Assembly (NCBI GenBank): GCA_902537945.1
Contig: CACBDG010000005.1
Span: 1-64,000 of the forward strand
DNA: 64,000 bases
Direction of reading: 5' to 3'
From: an uncultured SAR116 cluster alpha proteobacterium
GTDB lineage: Bacteria; Pseudomonadota; Alphaproteobacteria; Puniceispirillales; Marisalimonadaceae
Both the position numbers and the translations under genes were made by a program. The notes beneath the pieces were generated by a model that saw only the letters and a list, made by a program, of their open reading frames with translations, was not told where the DNA came from and did not search any database. Of the stretch, positions 42,525-51,378 are shown piece by piece; the stretch's first letter is position 1; each line of letters opens with the position of its first letter.

Positions 42525-43811
42525 ATGATGTGGGCTTTAGGAGGGTCTTTATTTAGTCTATTATTTGCTGGAGCACCTATTGGTATTGCTTTAGCAGGAG
42601 CAACCGCTCTTCTTGTTTTATTTGATGATTTCTTAACTTACTCTACATTATTTGAAGCTTTTTTTAGCTTTCTTACTAAATATACATTAGTAGCTATTCC
42701 ATTTTTTATTTTTGCAGGTTTTTTAATGGAAAAAACTGGTTTAGTTGCGAGTCTTTTTAAATTTGCTGATTCAATAGTGGGATGGGTTCCAGGTGGCTTT
42801 GCTTATGCAACATTGCTTGCAGCTGTTTTATTTGGAGCAATTTCTGGTTCATCCACAGCAATGGCTGCTGCAATGAGTGTTATAGCTTATCCCGAATTAA
42901 TTAAAAGAGGTTATCCAAAATGGATGGCTGCGGGAGTTATTGCATCCGCAGGTGGTATAGCGCTTCTTATCCCTCCAAGTATAACCTTGATTCTTTTTGG
43001 TGTCATAACAGAAATGTCTATAGTTGATTTATTTTTCGCAGGTATAATACCTGGATTGATGTTGGCTATGAGTGATGCAGTTATAATTGTTAGTGTTTCA
43101 CTTTTTATTAAACTACCTCGAGGGAAATTTGATTTATGTGAAGTTTGGAGGTGTTTCAAAGAAGCTCTTCCTGCTTTGTTAATGCCCGTAATTATTTTAG
43201 GTGGTTTATATGGAGGTTTATTTACGCCTACTGAAGCAGGTGCTGCTGCAGCTAGTTATGCTCTTTTTTATGGTTTAATATTTAAAAGGAAAACATTTGC
43301 GAAGGAATTAATGCCGACAACTTTAAGAACTATGAATCTTACTGCAGTTGTATTTTTTCTATTGGGTTGTGTTGGTATCTTCCAATTTTATCTTGCAAAT
43401 ATGGGTTGGCCTCAAATGATTGCTGAATGGGCTGGTGAATTGGGTCTGAGTAAAACAGGGTTTTTATTTGCCCTTATGGGATCGTTACTGTTCTTATCCA
43501 TGTTTCTTACAGGTGTAGCTATTTTAGTTTTAACTGTACCTATATATTTCCCTGTTGCTTTGGCTCTTGGCGTGGACCCAATTCATTTAGGGATTTTAAC
43601 TGCATTATGCATTGAAATTGGCAGTGTTATACCTCCTGTTGGTCTAAATTTATTTGCTGTGAGTGGGGTAACAGGGTTACCAGTAACAACTGTTATAAAA
43701 GGATCATTTCCATTTTGTATCTCTGATACAGTTGTCTTAATTATAGTTCTGCTATTCCCAGCATTGGCATTAACATTACCAGAACTTTTAGTTGAATCTC
43801 ATTTTAAATAA
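42525..43811 (+). CDS. dctM: TRAP transporter large permease DctM
   Basis: A 428-residue integral membrane protein with about 12 helices. LFGAISGSSTAMAAAMSVIAYPELIKRGYPKWMAAGVIASAGGIALLIPPSITLILFGVITE is the classic DctM signature, and GGLYGGLFTPTEAGAAAASYALFYGL follows. It is the sodium-driven translocation subunit. Its end overlaps the convergent amidase gene by 13 nt. Confidence 0.93.
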   Translation: MMWALGGSLFSLLFAGAPIGIALAGATALLVLFDDFLTYSTLFEAFFSFLTKYTLVAIPFFIFAGFLMEKTGLVASLFKFADSIVGWVPGGFAYATLLAAVLFGAISGSSTAMAAAMSVIAYPELIKRGYPKWMAAGVIASAGGIALLIPPSITLILFGVITEMSIVDLFFAGIIPGLMLAMSDAVIIVSVSLFIKLPRGKFDLCEVWRCFKEALPALLMPVIILGGLYGGLFTPTEAGAAAASYALFYGLIFKRKTFAKELMPTTLRTMNLTAVVFFLLGCVGIFQFYLANMGWPQMIAEWAGELGLSKTGFLFALMGSLLFLSMFLTGVAILVLTVPIYFPVALALGVDPIHLGILTALCIEIGSVIPPVGLNLFAVSGVTGLPVTTVIKGSFPFCISDTVVLIIVLLFPALALTLPELLVESHFK

Positions 43812-45082
43812 GCTTTATAGATTTCATTAGAGAAGTCTAATAGCTTGTCATCATTCCCAAATTTTGTCACTAGCTGACAACCAATAGGTAGCCCTTGATC
43901 ACCTGTAAAAAGCGGAAGTGTTATACATGGGTTCCCATTTAGTGACCATGTTGTATTAAATATTGGTGATCCAGTATAATCTAGTCCCTTTAACGCTTCC
44001 CCTGGCGCACTAGGGGTAATAATCAAATCTATTTCATTGAAAACAGTTTCAACTTGATTTTTGAGAATAAAAAGTTCTTTCATTGCAATTTTGTATTGTT
44101 TATTGGTAACCTGATTTCCATCATTAAGTCTACCGTTTCTCAACTGATCACTTAGTTCATCATAATGATTAAATCTTTCATGAGATATTGATCTTTTAAA
44201 TTCATATCCACTTATATCTAAATGAAGTGCATCAGATTTTGAAATAAGGTTATCAATTTCTAAATCAATTACATTTAATTTATCTGAACGAAGTAAATTA
44301 AGAAAATGCTCAAAAGCTTCCTTTGTAGAATCATCAGTTTTATCCCAGTGTGGTGTTCTTACAAATCCAATTTTAATTTTGCTTAAATCTACATTTTGTA
44401 TTGAAACTAATTCTTCTTCGAGAAGGATTGATCGAAAAAGTGCAATATCTTCTACTGACCTAGACATCAATCCTAAAGTATCAATTGATGGAGAATTTGG
44501 TAGAATGCCTGATTTATCAAAATCACCATAAGATGGTTTATACCCAATAACTCCGCAGTAAGCGGCAGGTCTTATTACCGACCCAGTAGTTTGTGTGCCA
44601 AAACAAACAGGTGCCATCATAGATGCTACAGCTGCAGCCGATCCAGAACTTGAGCCTCCTGGTGTAAAATCTTTATTATGTGGGTTCGTTGTTAATCCAG
44701 GTGCTCGGTGTCCTAATTCCGTTGAAACAGTCTTACCTATAAATATGCAACCTGATTGTTTTGCAACAGCTACCGAAGAAGCATCTCTCATAGGAACATT
44801 ATTTTGATAAAAATTAGTTCCAAATCCAGTTGGTGTATTGCTTGCATCAATTATATCTTTAATTCCAAATGGAATTCCAAGTTGTGATTTATCATTTTCA
44901 TTATCTAACTGCTTGGCTTTTTCTAAAGCTCTATCTTCATCCAAGTACACCCAAGCTTTTATAAGATCTTCTTTTTCACGGATTCTTTCGAAACAACTTT
45001 GTACCCACTCATACCTTGATAACTTATAGTTACCAATCATTTTAATTGCATCAGTTGCAGTTAATTCAAAAGGATTTGTCAT
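43799..45082 (-). CDS. Amidase signature family protein
   Basis: A 427-residue amidase. The Ser-cisSer-Lys triad is visible: Lys in IPFGIKDIIDASNTPTGFG, cis-Ser in FTPGGSSSGSAAAVASMMAP and Ser in GTQTTGSVIRPAAYCGVIGYKP. It hydrolyses an amide of unknown identity. It interrupts the forward operon on the opposite strand and is divergent from the second MmgE/PrpD gene, so it may feed acids from amides into the same pathway. Confidence 0.88.
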   Translation of the reverse strand: MTNPFELTATDAIKMIGNYKLSRYEWVQSCFERIREKEDLIKAWVYLDEDRALEKAKQLDNENDKSQLGIPFGIKDIIDASNTPTGFGTNFYQNNVPMRDASSVAVAKQSGCIFIGKTVSTELGHRAPGLTTNPHNKDFTPGGSSSGSAAAVASMMAPVCFGTQTTGSVIRPAAYCGVIGYKPSYGDFDKSGILPNSPSIDTLGLMSRSVEDIALFRSILLEEELVSIQNVDLSKIKIGFVRTPHWDKTDDSTKEAFEHFLNLLRSDKLNVIDLEIDNLISKSDALHLDISGYEFKRSISHERFNHYDELSDQLRNGRLNDGNQVTNKQYKIAMKELFILKNQVETVFNEIDLIITPSAPGEALKGLDYTGSPIFNTTWSLNGNPCITLPLFTGDQGLPIGCQLVTKFGNDDKLLDFSNEIYKAYLK

Positions 45083-45187
45083 GGTATTTTCTCATATGAT
45101 TTTAATAACGATATTTTAATGATTATTTTTTAGTTTTGTAAAATGAAATTTTAGTTTAACCTTTTCAATATATTTTGGGAGAAATAA

Positions 45188-46570
45188 ATGGAAAATATGA
45201 CCGAAAAGTTTGCTGAGTTTTGTGCCGAAATTAGATACGAAAATTTATCTTCAGACGTTATAAAAAGAACAAAATTGTTAATTCTTGATACTGTTGGAAT
45301 AATAATACGAGCAAGACATGATGCAGAATCAACTGCTAGTTTAGTCGCAGCAATCGATAGATTAGAAATGAGTAAAGGAAGTTGCCAAGTTTTTTCAGAT
45401 AAAAATAGTTACTCTCCAAGTGCAGCTGCTCTACTTAATGGAACTTTAGCTCATTCTCTTGATTTTGATGACACTCATGCAGAAGCTTCTTTACATTCCA
45501 GTGCCCCAATACTTTCTGCCGCCTTGGCTGCAGCACAAATGAATAAATCATCAGGACAAGAGTTAATAACAGCATGTATTGCTGGTTATGAAATACAAAT
45601 AAGACTTGGATTAGCTGGCGGCTCATCAGCGCATTATAAAAAAGGATTTCATCCAACTGCTACATGTGGTGTGTTTGGTGCTGTAGCTTCAGCAGGCTAC
45701 CTTATGGGCTTAACAAAAGATCAGTTTGTTTCTGCATTTGGAATAGCCCTAAGTCAATCAGCTGGATCGATGCAATTTTTAACAGATGGTGCTTGGACAA
45801 AAAGATCGCATGTAGGACAAGCAGCACAGAATGGTCTAAATTGTGCAACAATGGCGGTGGAAGGATTCAAAGGTCCTTCTCAAGCTTTTGAGGGTCAGTG
45901 GGGTTATTTGCATGCATACGCTTCAGGAGGAGATTTAAAAAAAGCATTGGAAGGTTTAGGTAGCAAATTTGAAACACTTAACTTAGGAGTAAAACCTTAT
46001 CCATCTTGTAGATATAGTCATGCAGCAATTGATGGCATAATAGATCTAAAAAAAGAATTGGATTTCTCTATTGATGATTTGGATGATATTGATATTGGTC
46101 TGTCAGAAACAGCACTGAACATTATTGGATATCCTCTAGAGGACAAACAGAATCCAAAAAGTATTGTTGATGGGCAATTTTCAATGCCTTTTTGTGCAGC
46201 CGTTGCGGCCAAAAGTGGTGGATTAAAGTGGGACGATTATAAAGATCATTTAAACAATAATGAAACACTCGCATTATGTAACAAAGTAAAAGTAAATCCG
46301 GATAAAGATGCTGAGAAGTGCTGTCCAGAATTTATGAGTGCAAAGGTAAAAATGGTGGTAAAAGGAAAGACTTATGAAAAGTTTGTAAAAATTCCAAAAG
46401 GAGAACCAGAAAACTTTATGAAAGACGAAGAATTCATATCAAAGTTTAAAGGTTTAACAAAACCATATTTATCAAATGAAAGAGTTAACCAGTTGACAGA
46501 TTTAATGCTTAAAATTGATCAAGCAAATAATGTCAATTCAATATTTGAGTATAGTCAGATAGATCTATAA
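45188..46570 (+). CDS. MmgE/PrpD family protein, second copy
   Basis: A 460-residue protein with LLNGTLAHSLDFDDTHAEASLHSSAPILSAALAAAQ near residue 80, KKGFHPTATCGVFGAVASAGYLMGL, TDGAWTKRSHVGQAAQNGLNCATMA and VKPYPSCRYSHAAIDGIIDLKKE, the four family blocks. GGGAGA precedes the ATG. It differs clearly from the copy at 35562, so they are not a recent duplication. An acyl-CoA dehydrogenase follows by 21 nt, as in the P. aeruginosa itaconate locus. Confidence 0.85.
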   Translation: MENMTEKFAEFCAEIRYENLSSDVIKRTKLLILDTVGIIIRARHDAESTASLVAAIDRLEMSKGSCQVFSDKNSYSPSAAALLNGTLAHSLDFDDTHAEASLHSSAPILSAALAAAQMNKSSGQELITACIAGYEIQIRLGLAGGSSAHYKKGFHPTATCGVFGAVASAGYLMGLTKDQFVSAFGIALSQSAGSMQFLTDGAWTKRSHVGQAAQNGLNCATMAVEGFKGPSQAFEGQWGYLHAYASGGDLKKALEGLGSKFETLNLGVKPYPSCRYSHAAIDGIIDLKKELDFSIDDLDDIDIGLSETALNIIGYPLEDKQNPKSIVDGQFSMPFCAAVAAKSGGLKWDDYKDHLNNNETLALCNKVKVNPDKDAEKCCPEFMSAKVKMVVKGKTYEKFVKIPKGEPENFMKDEEFISKFKGLTKPYLSNERVNQLTDLMLKIDQANNVNSIFEYSQIDL

Positions 46571-46591
46571 TCATTAATTTAGGAGATATTA

Positions 46592-47764
46592 ATGAATGAA
46601 CATAAAATAATTGAAGTCGAAAATGAAAAATCAGACTCTGAAGATAATTTAATAATAGAATCTGTAAATAAATTCTTAGAAAAAGATGTAAAGCCTTATG
46701 TAAAAGAATTTGAGTCACAAGATAAATATCCACAAGATATTGCTGATAAAATGGCAGATTTAGGTCTATTTGGTGCTACAATTTCCCCTAAGTATGGTGG
46801 TTTAGGTTTATCAGCAGTTACTTACTCAAAAATTGTAGAAAATGTGTCAGCCGTATGGATGTCAGTTTCTGGTATTTTTAACTCTCATCTTATAATGTGT
46901 GCTGCTGTAGAAAGATTTGGCACTGAAGAGATGAAAAGATATTATCTTCCTAAGTTTGCAACCGGAGAGATAAGAGGTGGTATCGCACTTACGGAACCAG
47001 ATTGTGGTACTGACCTTCAATCGATAAAAACCAAAGCAAAAAAAGTTGGGAACGAATATATTATTGATGGTACAAAAACATGGATAACAAACTCAGTTCA
47101 AGGAACTATTTTAGCTGTTTTAGTAAAAACGAATACTGAAATTCAACCAGCCCATAAAGGTATGAGTTTAATTCTTGTTGAAAAGAAAGATGGATTTATA
47201 TCAAGAAAACTAAAAAAATTGGGTTACAGGGGAATTGATACAGGAGAAGTTCAACTTGAAAATGTAAAAGTACCAACTTCTAATTTGATTGGTGAAATAG
47301 AAGGAAAAGGGCTCAAACAAATTTTGGCGGGCCTTGAATTAGGAAGAATTAATGTAGCTGCACGTGGCGTCGGTGTGGCTAGAGCCTCTCTCGAAGATTC
47401 AATAGAATATGCAAAAATAAGGAAGACATTTGGAAAACCAATTAGTGAACACCAAGCAATTCAAATTAAATTAGCTGAGATGGCAACGAAACTCGAAGCT
47501 TCTAGGTTACTAACTGAACAAGCAGCAAAGGCATATGATTCTGGTAATAGATCAGATTTACAAGCTGGAATGGCAAAGCTTTTTGCTACTGAAACAGCAT
47601 TATTTAACTCTACAGAAGCAATGAGAATTCATGGAGGATTTGGGTATTCACCGGAGTATAACATTGAGAGATATTATAGGGATGCTCCTTTGTTGGCTAT
47701 TGGTGAGGGAACAAATGAGCTGCAGAAATTGATTATAGCTAAGCAACTTGTGTCTGAAAATTAA
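46592..47764 (+). CDS. Acyl-CoA dehydrogenase
   Basis: A 390-residue FAD enzyme: GGIALTEPDCGTDLQSIKTKAKKVGNEYIIDGTKTWITNS is the N-terminal FAD/substrate block, RKTFGKPISEHQAIQIKLAEMATKLEASR the central one, and MRIHGGFGYSPEYNIERYYRDAPLLAIGEGTNELQKLIIAKQ the C-terminal signature with the catalytic Glu in EGT. AGGAGA precedes the ATG. It is co-transcribed with the second MmgE/PrpD gene. The substrate is likely a short or dicarboxylic acyl-CoA, by context only. Confidence 0.9.
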   Translation: MNEHKIIEVENEKSDSEDNLIIESVNKFLEKDVKPYVKEFESQDKYPQDIADKMADLGLFGATISPKYGGLGLSAVTYSKIVENVSAVWMSVSGIFNSHLIMCAAVERFGTEEMKRYYLPKFATGEIRGGIALTEPDCGTDLQSIKTKAKKVGNEYIIDGTKTWITNSVQGTILAVLVKTNTEIQPAHKGMSLILVEKKDGFISRKLKKLGYRGIDTGEVQLENVKVPTSNLIGEIEGKGLKQILAGLELGRINVAARGVGVARASLEDSIEYAKIRKTFGKPISEHQAIQIKLAEMATKLEASRLLTEQAAKAYDSGNRSDLQAGMAKLFATETALFNSTEAMRIHGGFGYSPEYNIERYYRDAPLLAIGEGTNELQKLIIAKQLVSEN

Positions 47765-47769
47765 AATAT

Positions 47770-48117
47770 CTAAGATAAAAATATTCCAACGCTAAAGAAG
47801 AGCACTCCTATTGCTAACCCCAAAATTGGTTTTTTTGGGAAAAATAAAAATATAATTATACCAATTAAAAAAGGTACTATTCTTTCAATCAATTCAGTTT
47901 CGGCTAATGCTCCTGTTGGAAAAATTATAATTCTAGTCATTAAAGCAGTCGTCATAGCAAATGCAATAGCATTGATCCATTTTGCAAAAAAACTATCTTT
48001 TTGTATTTTACTAGATAAAACAACTCCTAAAAATCTCCAAACAAAAATACCTGAGCTAGCCACTAAAAGCATTGTCCAAGGCATTATTTCAGGTATAATT
48101 ATTGAACTCTCATACAT
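47770..48117 (-). CDS. azlD: AzlD family small subunit, second copy
   Basis: A 115-residue protein with four hydrophobic stretches (PWTMLLVASSGIFVWRFLGV; INAIAFAMTTALMTRIIIFP; IERIVPFLIGIIIFLFF; LGLAIGVLFFSVGIFL). The layout and its 8-nt overlap with the AzlC-like gene upstream identify it as the small exporter subunit, though it is diverged from the pair at 7-8 kb. Confidence 0.78.
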   Translation of the reverse strand: MYESSIIIPEIMPWTMLLVASSGIFVWRFLGVVLSSKIQKDSFFAKWINAIAFAMTTALMTRIIIFPTGALAETELIERIVPFLIGIIIFLFFPKKPILGLAIGVLFFSVGIFLS

Positions 48118-48829
48118 TGATTTTATCCTTTTTCAAAAGATAACTGACCATCAAGCCAACTGAACCGCCAACTAATCCTGCAACAATCAAACTCCAATCA
48201 CCAATATATGGAAATAAAAGCGGCCCGATAATTCCTCCAGTAACAACTGCTAATCTGTAATAAATTTCAATAGCTCTTAGCATTAAGATTGTTAAATATA
48301 ATGGCATTATAAATACGGGAATAGAAACAACATCATTAGGTAAAAAATCATATAATTTGTAACCAATAATTGTTGTTGTTGAATTAAATATTACCAATGC
48401 CAAACTAAGACCCTGAAAAAATTTAAATAAATCTTTTTCTTCTATTTCATTTTTTATTTTAGTTAACTCAGCCCAACCTGTGGGACTAATCAAGTGAGCC
48501 CAAAATAATTTTGTAATAAAAGATAATTTATGTTTGTGAATATTCATTAATGTAAGGCCAGATAAGACCAAAAAAAATTGTCTCATGTTAGCCAATAAAA
48601 CAGTAGTGAATAGCAAGAAGATTGGTGTGCCTATTGAAAAAAGAGACACAAAAATAACCATACCAGGCATGCTCCATAAAATTAAAACTGAACCTAAACA
48701 CAGATATAGATCTAGTCCAGCTTCTGCAGCAAAAACACCATATCCAAACATTGCTGAGCTCATTCCTATGCCAGGGAAACCAAAGCCAGTAAAAATACCT
48801 TTTTTAAAAGGGCTACATTTTCTTTTCAT
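48110..48829 (-). CDS. azlC: AzlC family large subunit, second copy
   Basis: About 239 residues from ATG 48829 (MKRKCSPFKKG); the track's TTG is 6 nt earlier. FTGFGFPGIGMSSAMFGYGVFAAEAGL and LLFTTVLLANMRQFFLVLSGLTL resemble AzlC, with about seven hydrophobic helices. The family motif is less exact than in the first copy, so the exported substrate may differ. Followed by its AzlD partner with overlap. Confidence 0.78.
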   Translation of the reverse strand: MKRKCSPFKKGIFTGFGFPGIGMSSAMFGYGVFAAEAGLDLYLCLGSVLILWSMPGMVIFVSLFSIGTPIFLLFTTVLLANMRQFFLVLSGLTLMNIHKHKLSFITKLFWAHLISPTGWAELTKIKNEIEEKDLFKFFQGLSLALVIFNSTTTIIGYKLYDFLPNDVVSIPVFIMPLYLTILMLRAIEIYYRLAVVTGGIIGPLLFPYIGDWSLIVAGLVGGSVGLMVSYLLKKDKINV

Positions 48830-48845
48830 AGACAATTTTTTTTAT

Positions 48846-49232
48846 CTAAACTTTTGCTACTAGATCAATCTCAACCGAAGCACCTACAGCAAGTCCAGTT
48901 ACACCAATACATGTTCTAGCAGGAAGTTTGTCTTCTTTGAAATAGGATTTATAAATTTTATTCACTTTGTCGAAGTCTTGGAAGTTAACTAAATACACTC
49001 TTACGAAAGTTACTCTCTCGAGAGAAGAGCCACAATTATCTAAAACACTAATTAGATTTTTCATAACCTGATGTGTTTGTTTTTCAATATCATTACTTAC
49101 TAGTACGTCAGGATTTTCTGGAAATGTTGGCATTTGTCCAGTAATAAAAATAAATTCACCAGCTTTAACAGCATGACTAAAGGGGCCAACTCTTTTAGGT
49201 CCATTTTCAAATACTAAATGTTCTATGTCCAA
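48846..49232 (-). CDS. RidA family protein
   Basis: A 128-residue RidA/YjgF protein: GPFSHAVKAGEFIFITGQMP at the start, VMKNLISVLDNCGSSLERVTFVRVYL in the middle and PARTCIGVTGLAVGASVEIDLVA at the end, with the active-site Arg in PARTC. The TTG start is supported by TGGAG about 7 nt upstream. RidA deaminates reactive enamine/imine intermediates; this branch may act on catabolic products. Confidence 0.88.
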   Translation of the reverse strand: MDIEHLVFENGPKRVGPFSHAVKAGEFIFITGQMPTFPENPDVLVSNDIEKQTHQVMKNLISVLDNCGSSLERVTFVRVYLVNFQDFDKVNKIYKSYFKEDKLPARTCIGVTGLAVGASVEIDLVAKV

Positions 49233-49309
49233 TCGAATACTCCAATAAAGATTAATGTTGTCAAAAAGGCTAATTTAAATAAACTTTGCATTAACAGGGG
49301 GATTTTTCA

Positions 49310-50071
49310 ATGAGATTTACAAATAAAACTGTGTTTATTACTGGAGCAGCAGGTGGAATTGGTCGTCAAACAGGTCTAAGTTTTGCAAAAGAAGGTGCAA
49401 ATGTAGCTGTTTCAGATTTAGATTTTGATATGGCTAGCAGGGTGGCTAAAGAAATAAAATCTGCAGGTGGTAATGCTGAGCCATTTAAGTTAGATGTAAC
49501 AAATCAAAATGAAACTATTGAAAACATGAAAAATGCATATGAACATTTTGGCAGTTTAGATATTGCATTTTGTAATGCAGGTATAAGAGAGATTGTCTCT
49601 CCGTTAGAATTGTCTATAGAAGAATGGAGAAAGGTTATTGATATAAATGTTACTGGAGTTTTTATAACTGCACAAACATTTGCAAAGCACTGCATCGAAA
49701 AAAAAATAAAGGGTAATATTGTAATTACTTCTTCGACTTTAAGCGTAACTTCTGCGCCTAATAGGTGCGCTTATACTGCATCTAAACATGCTACAGCCGG
49801 AATAACTAAGCAACTAGCAGTAGATCTAGCCAAGTATGATATTAGAGTAAATGCTATTGGACCAGGTGTTATTAGAACTCCATTAACAGAAAGATATTTT
49901 CAAGATGAGGAAGCTTCTCAAAAAGTAAGGAACTTGCACGCCATGAAACGTTGGGGGGAACCAAATGAAATTTCTAGTGCAGTTTTATACCTTGCGAGTG
50001 ATGAAGCAAGTTTTTGTACTGGTACAAATTTAATCGTAGATGGTGGATGGACAGCTGGAAAAGACTGGTAG
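49310..50071 (+). CDS. SDR family oxidoreductase
   Basis: A 253-residue classical short-chain dehydrogenase. The cofactor motif is VFITGAAGGIGRQTG, NAG motif CNAGIRE, catalytic Ser in ITSSTLSV and Tyr/Lys in YTASKHATAG, and the C-terminal SFCTGTNLIVDGGWTAG is typical. It oxidises or reduces a hydroxyl/keto group of unknown substrate. Its end abuts the convergent hydrolase gene with no spacer. Confidence 0.9.
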   Translation: MRFTNKTVFITGAAGGIGRQTGLSFAKEGANVAVSDLDFDMASRVAKEIKSAGGNAEPFKLDVTNQNETIENMKNAYEHFGSLDIAFCNAGIREIVSPLELSIEEWRKVIDINVTGVFITAQTFAKHCIEKKIKGNIVITSSTLSVTSAPNRCAYTASKHATAGITKQLAVDLAKYDIRVNAIGPGVIRTPLTERYFQDEEASQKVRNLHAMKRWGEPNEISSAVLYLASDEASFCTGTNLIVDGGWTAGKDW

Positions 50072-50911
50072 TTAAATAATTTTATTTAAAATTGGATGTA
50101 GGTATTTTAAAAATTCTTTTGGATTTTCACTCATTGGAAAATGACCTACATTTTTCATTTTGATCATTTCGATACCAATAGTGTCAGCTAGAGATTTTGT
50201 TTCCTCTGGTGTTGCTGAGTAATCATATTCACCAGTTAATAAATAAATTGGACATTTTGAATTATCAATTTTTTTAATTTCATTGCCAATATTTCCATCG
50301 AACTTATAAAAAAATAAATCTCCTTTAAAAATTCCAGGTCCACCTTGCATATAATGCCACATTGTTTCAAACTTTTCACCTTCAGGACTTGTTGGTGCCA
50401 TTAAGCCATAAGCAATGCCTCCACAAACTTCTCCTCCATGAACATCTTGTCTATGTAACCAACTGATATCGTAATAAGGATCCAAATGACCAGCACTTTG
50501 TAGCCCTATCAAAGCTCTAAATTTCTCTGGATAATTTATTGCTAAATGAAGAATAATTCTTCCCCCTATAGAACAACCCATTACAACTGGTTTTATTAAT
50601 TCAAGACCATCTATAAAACTCATGATTTGGGAAATATAAAAATTAGTAGATAATTTATAATTTCCAACTTTAGCATTTTCGGGTGGTGATGATTTTCCAT
50701 GCCATGGCATATCAAAAACTATAACCCTAAACCTTTCTAATATTTTTTTATCATTCAAAAGAGCTCTATATTGTCTTCCATCAGATCCCGCCGTATGTAA
50801 GCAAACTAGAGGAATGCCCTGACCGGCTTCTTCCCAGTATACTCTATAGTCAATACCATCAATTTTAAATTTTCCATATTGACCAGTAATAGGTTCTTTT
50901 TCAATTTTCAT
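50072..50911 (-). CDS. Alpha/beta hydrolase
   Basis: A 279-residue alpha/beta-fold hydrolase: YRVYWEEAGQGIPLVCLHTAGSDGRQYRALL near residue 17, nucleophile Ser in MGCSIGGRIIL (about residue 112), acid in YLLTGEYDYSATPEE and His in NVGHFPMSENP. The LHTAG sequence at the oxyanion region is common in bacterial carboxylester and C-C hydrolases. It is downstream of, and overlaps, an SCP2-like gene by 11 nt. Specific substrate unknown. Confidence 0.86.
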   Translation of the reverse strand: MKIEKEPITGQYGKFKIDGIDYRVYWEEAGQGIPLVCLHTAGSDGRQYRALLNDKKILERFRVIVFDMPWHGKSSPPENAKVGNYKLSTNFYISQIMSFIDGLELIKPVVMGCSIGGRIILHLAINYPEKFRALIGLQSAGHLDPYYDISWLHRQDVHGGEVCGGIAYGLMAPTSPEGEKFETMWHYMQGGPGIFKGDLFFYKFDGNIGNEIKKIDNSKCPIYLLTGEYDYSATPEETKSLADTIGIEMIKMKNVGHFPMSENPKEFLKYLHPILNKII

Positions 50912-51275
50912 TTTTACTCTCCTCTGGCCTTAGGGAGGCCAGAAGTAATTTGAAGTATAGTAAGTGAGACATTAAAGGATGGAGATCTCCTTCAAATTTC
51001 AAAACTTTTCTTCGAAGCATTGCAATAATATCATGAGACCCCGGTTGAGGAGTATGTTGTAAAAATTTTAGCCACTCGTTCTTAGGTGCAGTTAACTTAA
51101 AGACATAGCTTGGCATTACAAAAGGTCCTTCTTCTATATTTTTTACAACGCCTTTTTCAATATTTACTAAATACTCGTTCTCTATTGTACTAATCATAAA
51201 ACTTGTGTTTAGATATTGAGCCATAATAGAAAGTTGGCTTCGTTTTTTATTGTCATCGATTAAAGATTTAAACAT
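50901..51275 (-). CDS. SCP2-like sterol/lipid carrier domain protein, probable
   Basis: A 124-residue protein: MAQYLNTSFMISTIENEYLVNIEKGVVKNIEEGPFVMPSYVFKLTAPKNEWLKFLQ, followed by KVLKFEGDLHPLMSHLLYFKLLLASLR. The order of beta-strands followed by an FEGD..P..MxxL helix resembles SCP2 domains, which bind hydrophobic or acyl-CoA ligands. It overlaps the alpha/beta hydrolase, so it may present that enzyme's substrate. Moderate family certainty. Confidence 0.6.
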   Translation of the reverse strand: MFKSLIDDNKKRSQLSIMAQYLNTSFMISTIENEYLVNIEKGVVKNIEEGPFVMPSYVFKLTAPKNEWLKFLQHTPQPGSHDIIAMLRRKVLKFEGDLHPLMSHLLYFKLLLASLRPEESKNEN

Positions 51276-51295
51276 AAAATTCTCAAAATAATTTC

Positions 51296-51309
51296 TGTAA
51301 AGTTTTACA
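51296..51309. promoter_or_regulatory. Candidate operator between divergent genes
   Basis: TGTAAAGTTTTACA contains 6-bp inverted half-sites TGTAAA/TTTACA with a 2-bp centre, 20 nt upstream of the SCP2-like gene start and 70 nt upstream of the TPP-enzyme start. The form suits a dimeric regulator of a divergent promoter region. No regulator gene is adjacent. Confidence 0.3.
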
Positions 51310-51378
51310 TAAAATTAAATTATTACCAATTAGATTTTTATTTTGATATGTTAATTAAAAATAAGATTGGAGGGTCTT

